Position numbers and translations under genes: made by a program. DNA of 64,000 nt from Hippasteria phrygiana (Eukaryota; Echinodermata; Asteroidea; Valvatida; Goniasteridae). Below are positions 12,593 to 64,000 of the stretch, one piece after another; the stretch's first letter is position 1, and every line of letters starts with the position of its first letter. The stretch spans positions 992,001-1,056,000 of the forward strand of contig JAZGUH010000331.1 of the NCBI GenBank assembly GCA_037893225.1, given 5' to 3'. The notes below the pieces were generated by a model. The model was not told the origin of the DNA. It worked only from the letters and a program-made list of their open reading frames with translations, and ran no database searches.

Positions 12593-12996
12593 TTAACCAG
12601 TTCGCGCCAGGATTATTTTTGCCGAAAATTTCTATTTTCAAAAAAGGCAAAATATAGCAGCCAACTTCTGATATACAGCCAAACGCCACAAATACTGATT
12701 TGCAAGAGTCATTTCAACAGTATTTGTACAATATTTCTTGCCGAAACCTCATATATTTCAATCGCCCACCGGAGCGTAAATTGTAGAACAACAGGCCGTG
12801 CACAGCGGCCAAGTTCAACACACGGTCTGCCTCCACAGAGACTTTGCGTGTGTGTACAAAACAAATGAGGGATTAGCATGTTGAGACGTCACCCGGAGGT
12901 GAGTCGAGGCTAGCTTGACATTTTAACCCGCCAGCCGTGCCCGTGTATAAAAACAGCCAGATTGTTTTAACACATCCTCCGACGCGAACTGGTTAA
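12593..12996. mobile_element. TTAA-flanked element, TTAACCAGTTCGCG family (copy A)
   Basis: The ends TTAACCAGTTCGCG and CGCGAACTGGTTAA are perfect 14-bp inverted repeats including TTAA. The interior is ~90% like 16625-17031 by eye (GGCAAAATATAGCA, CAACTTCTGATATACAGCC, TTGCCGAAACCTCATATATT, GTGTATAAAAACAGCCAGAT). A TTAA target and ends starting CC fit a non-autonomous piggyBac-like element. Confidence 0.8.
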
Positions 12997-13005
12997 GACT
13001 CTAAT

Positions 13006-13160
13006 AACTTCAAAAAGTTAAAGCAGGGCCCAGGAATGAGCTACAGCAACACACAGTACATCAAATTGAAGCTTATTGCGTTTATTATCAGGAAATACCA
13101 CAATCCCAATTTTAACTATTGCTAACTTTCCACCTGTTTCACGATACCTGGTCACAATTA
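13006..13160. repeat. Dispersed repeat shared with 28264-28415
   Basis: ACTTCAAAAAGTTAAAGC, GGAATGAGCTACA, AAGCTTATT, TCAGGAAATACCA and CTTTCCACCTGTTT appear in the same order at 28264-28415. Family unknown. Confidence 0.6.
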
Positions 13161-13779
13161 ATGATGCAGGTCTCAGCGTTGTATATACTTGACTCAAGGC
13201 CGACTCCGAGTATCTGGTTAATGGCCTTTGAAAGGCAGACCCATACTGGTCTACACCCACCCGGAACTAATTTACAGACTGTCCAATGTATAACCCTTGA
13301 AATTCGACAGCGCACCACGTTTGTCACTATCTTCGTAATCGATGATTAAAAACAAGCAAAAAGAAACATAATTACAAAAAGTAATATATAATTCTCCACT
13401 CGTGTTCACGTCATGCTCGGAAAATGAGCCGTGAGCTAACCAAGGGGCAGCGTGTATTATCTCAACTCAATTTCACTCAAATCAACAGGCAGGGGTGAAA
13501 AGGTTGAATCATTTTTGGGGTGGGCTGGAACATTTCTGACACTGTCATGTTACAAATGCAGTGGTTTTTATGTAGCATATTGCCGTTTTCAGTTTGGAGA
13601 ATTTAACTAACAAAAAAACTGATGTGGCCACATACATGATCCCCCACTCATGTTTATGGTGTACACAGAGGACTTCCTATCATTGGATGTTGCTTGTCAG
13701 TGGCTAGGATCCAGCTGCCGAGTTGGTCTTGAACAAAGACTAGGCATTGAGCTGGTATGTTGGGGGGAGGGGACCGATT
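13081..13779 (-). other. TAOK: Probable TAOK 3' UTR, with candidate poly(A) signal
   Basis: Downstream of the stop on the minus strand, the first AATAAA (complement TTTATT at 13081-13086) is about 700 bp away. No closer AATAAA or ATTAAA was seen. The signal lies in a ~150-bp sequence that recurs at 28264-28415, so it may be repeat-derived. The true 3' end needs cDNA evidence. Confidence 0.35.

Positions 13780-64000
<50,221 letters not shown>

Overview
This is animal nuclear DNA. Only one gene is recognisable: a TAO-family (thousand-and-one amino acid) Ser/Thr kinase of the Ste20/GCK group, on the minus strand. Nineteen exons can be assembled from 64000 down to the stop codon at 13780. They join in phase into 935 codons plus stop. 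The first one or two coding exons and the promoter lie beyond 64000. The protein has a complete kinase domain (exons 1-8), a linker with short acidic and Ser-rich exons (9-12), and a long charged coiled-coil half (13-18) ending in a short Ser-rich tail (19). All catalytic motifs are present. The long introns, the dense short inverted-repeat transposons, tRNA-derived SINEs, poly-G tracts and dispersed TACATG repeats suggest a marine invertebrate deuterostome. An echinoderm such as a sea star is my best guess, as an inference only.

Layout: 1-13779 lies downstream of the gene. It holds its 3' UTR, two fold-back palindromes, a dead Tc1-type transposase, SINE pieces and TTAA-flanked miniature elements. 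From 13780 to 64000 the gene's introns are filled with mobile DNA: hAT-type elements with 8-bp target duplications (15024-16063, 54042-54459), mariner copies (34156-34668, 39453-40119), a Tc1-type element with ~180-bp inverted repeats (45666-46622), several TTAA-flanked families, a palindromic MITE family ending GGGGCCAATTTCATAGAGC, a 2.4-kb composite element (60272-62652), a GC-rich 12-bp minisatellite inside a fold-back element (47820-48436), and a ~185-bp TACATG array (60087-60271).

The most unusual point concerns the gene itself. The 3' end of exon 9, with its 5' splice site and the start of the next intron, is tandemly repeated about ten times over roughly 1 kb (36665-37661). The first extra copy is open, in frame and carries an intact splice donor, so it could lengthen the protein by 38 residues. 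Other points worth a check are an array of direct-repeat nuclear-receptor-type half sites (45200-45665), a cluster of CTCF-like motifs (21733-21845), and nested insertions that show target-site duplications directly. No CRISPR array, operon or prokaryotic gene is present. No new defence or regulatory system could be demonstrated.
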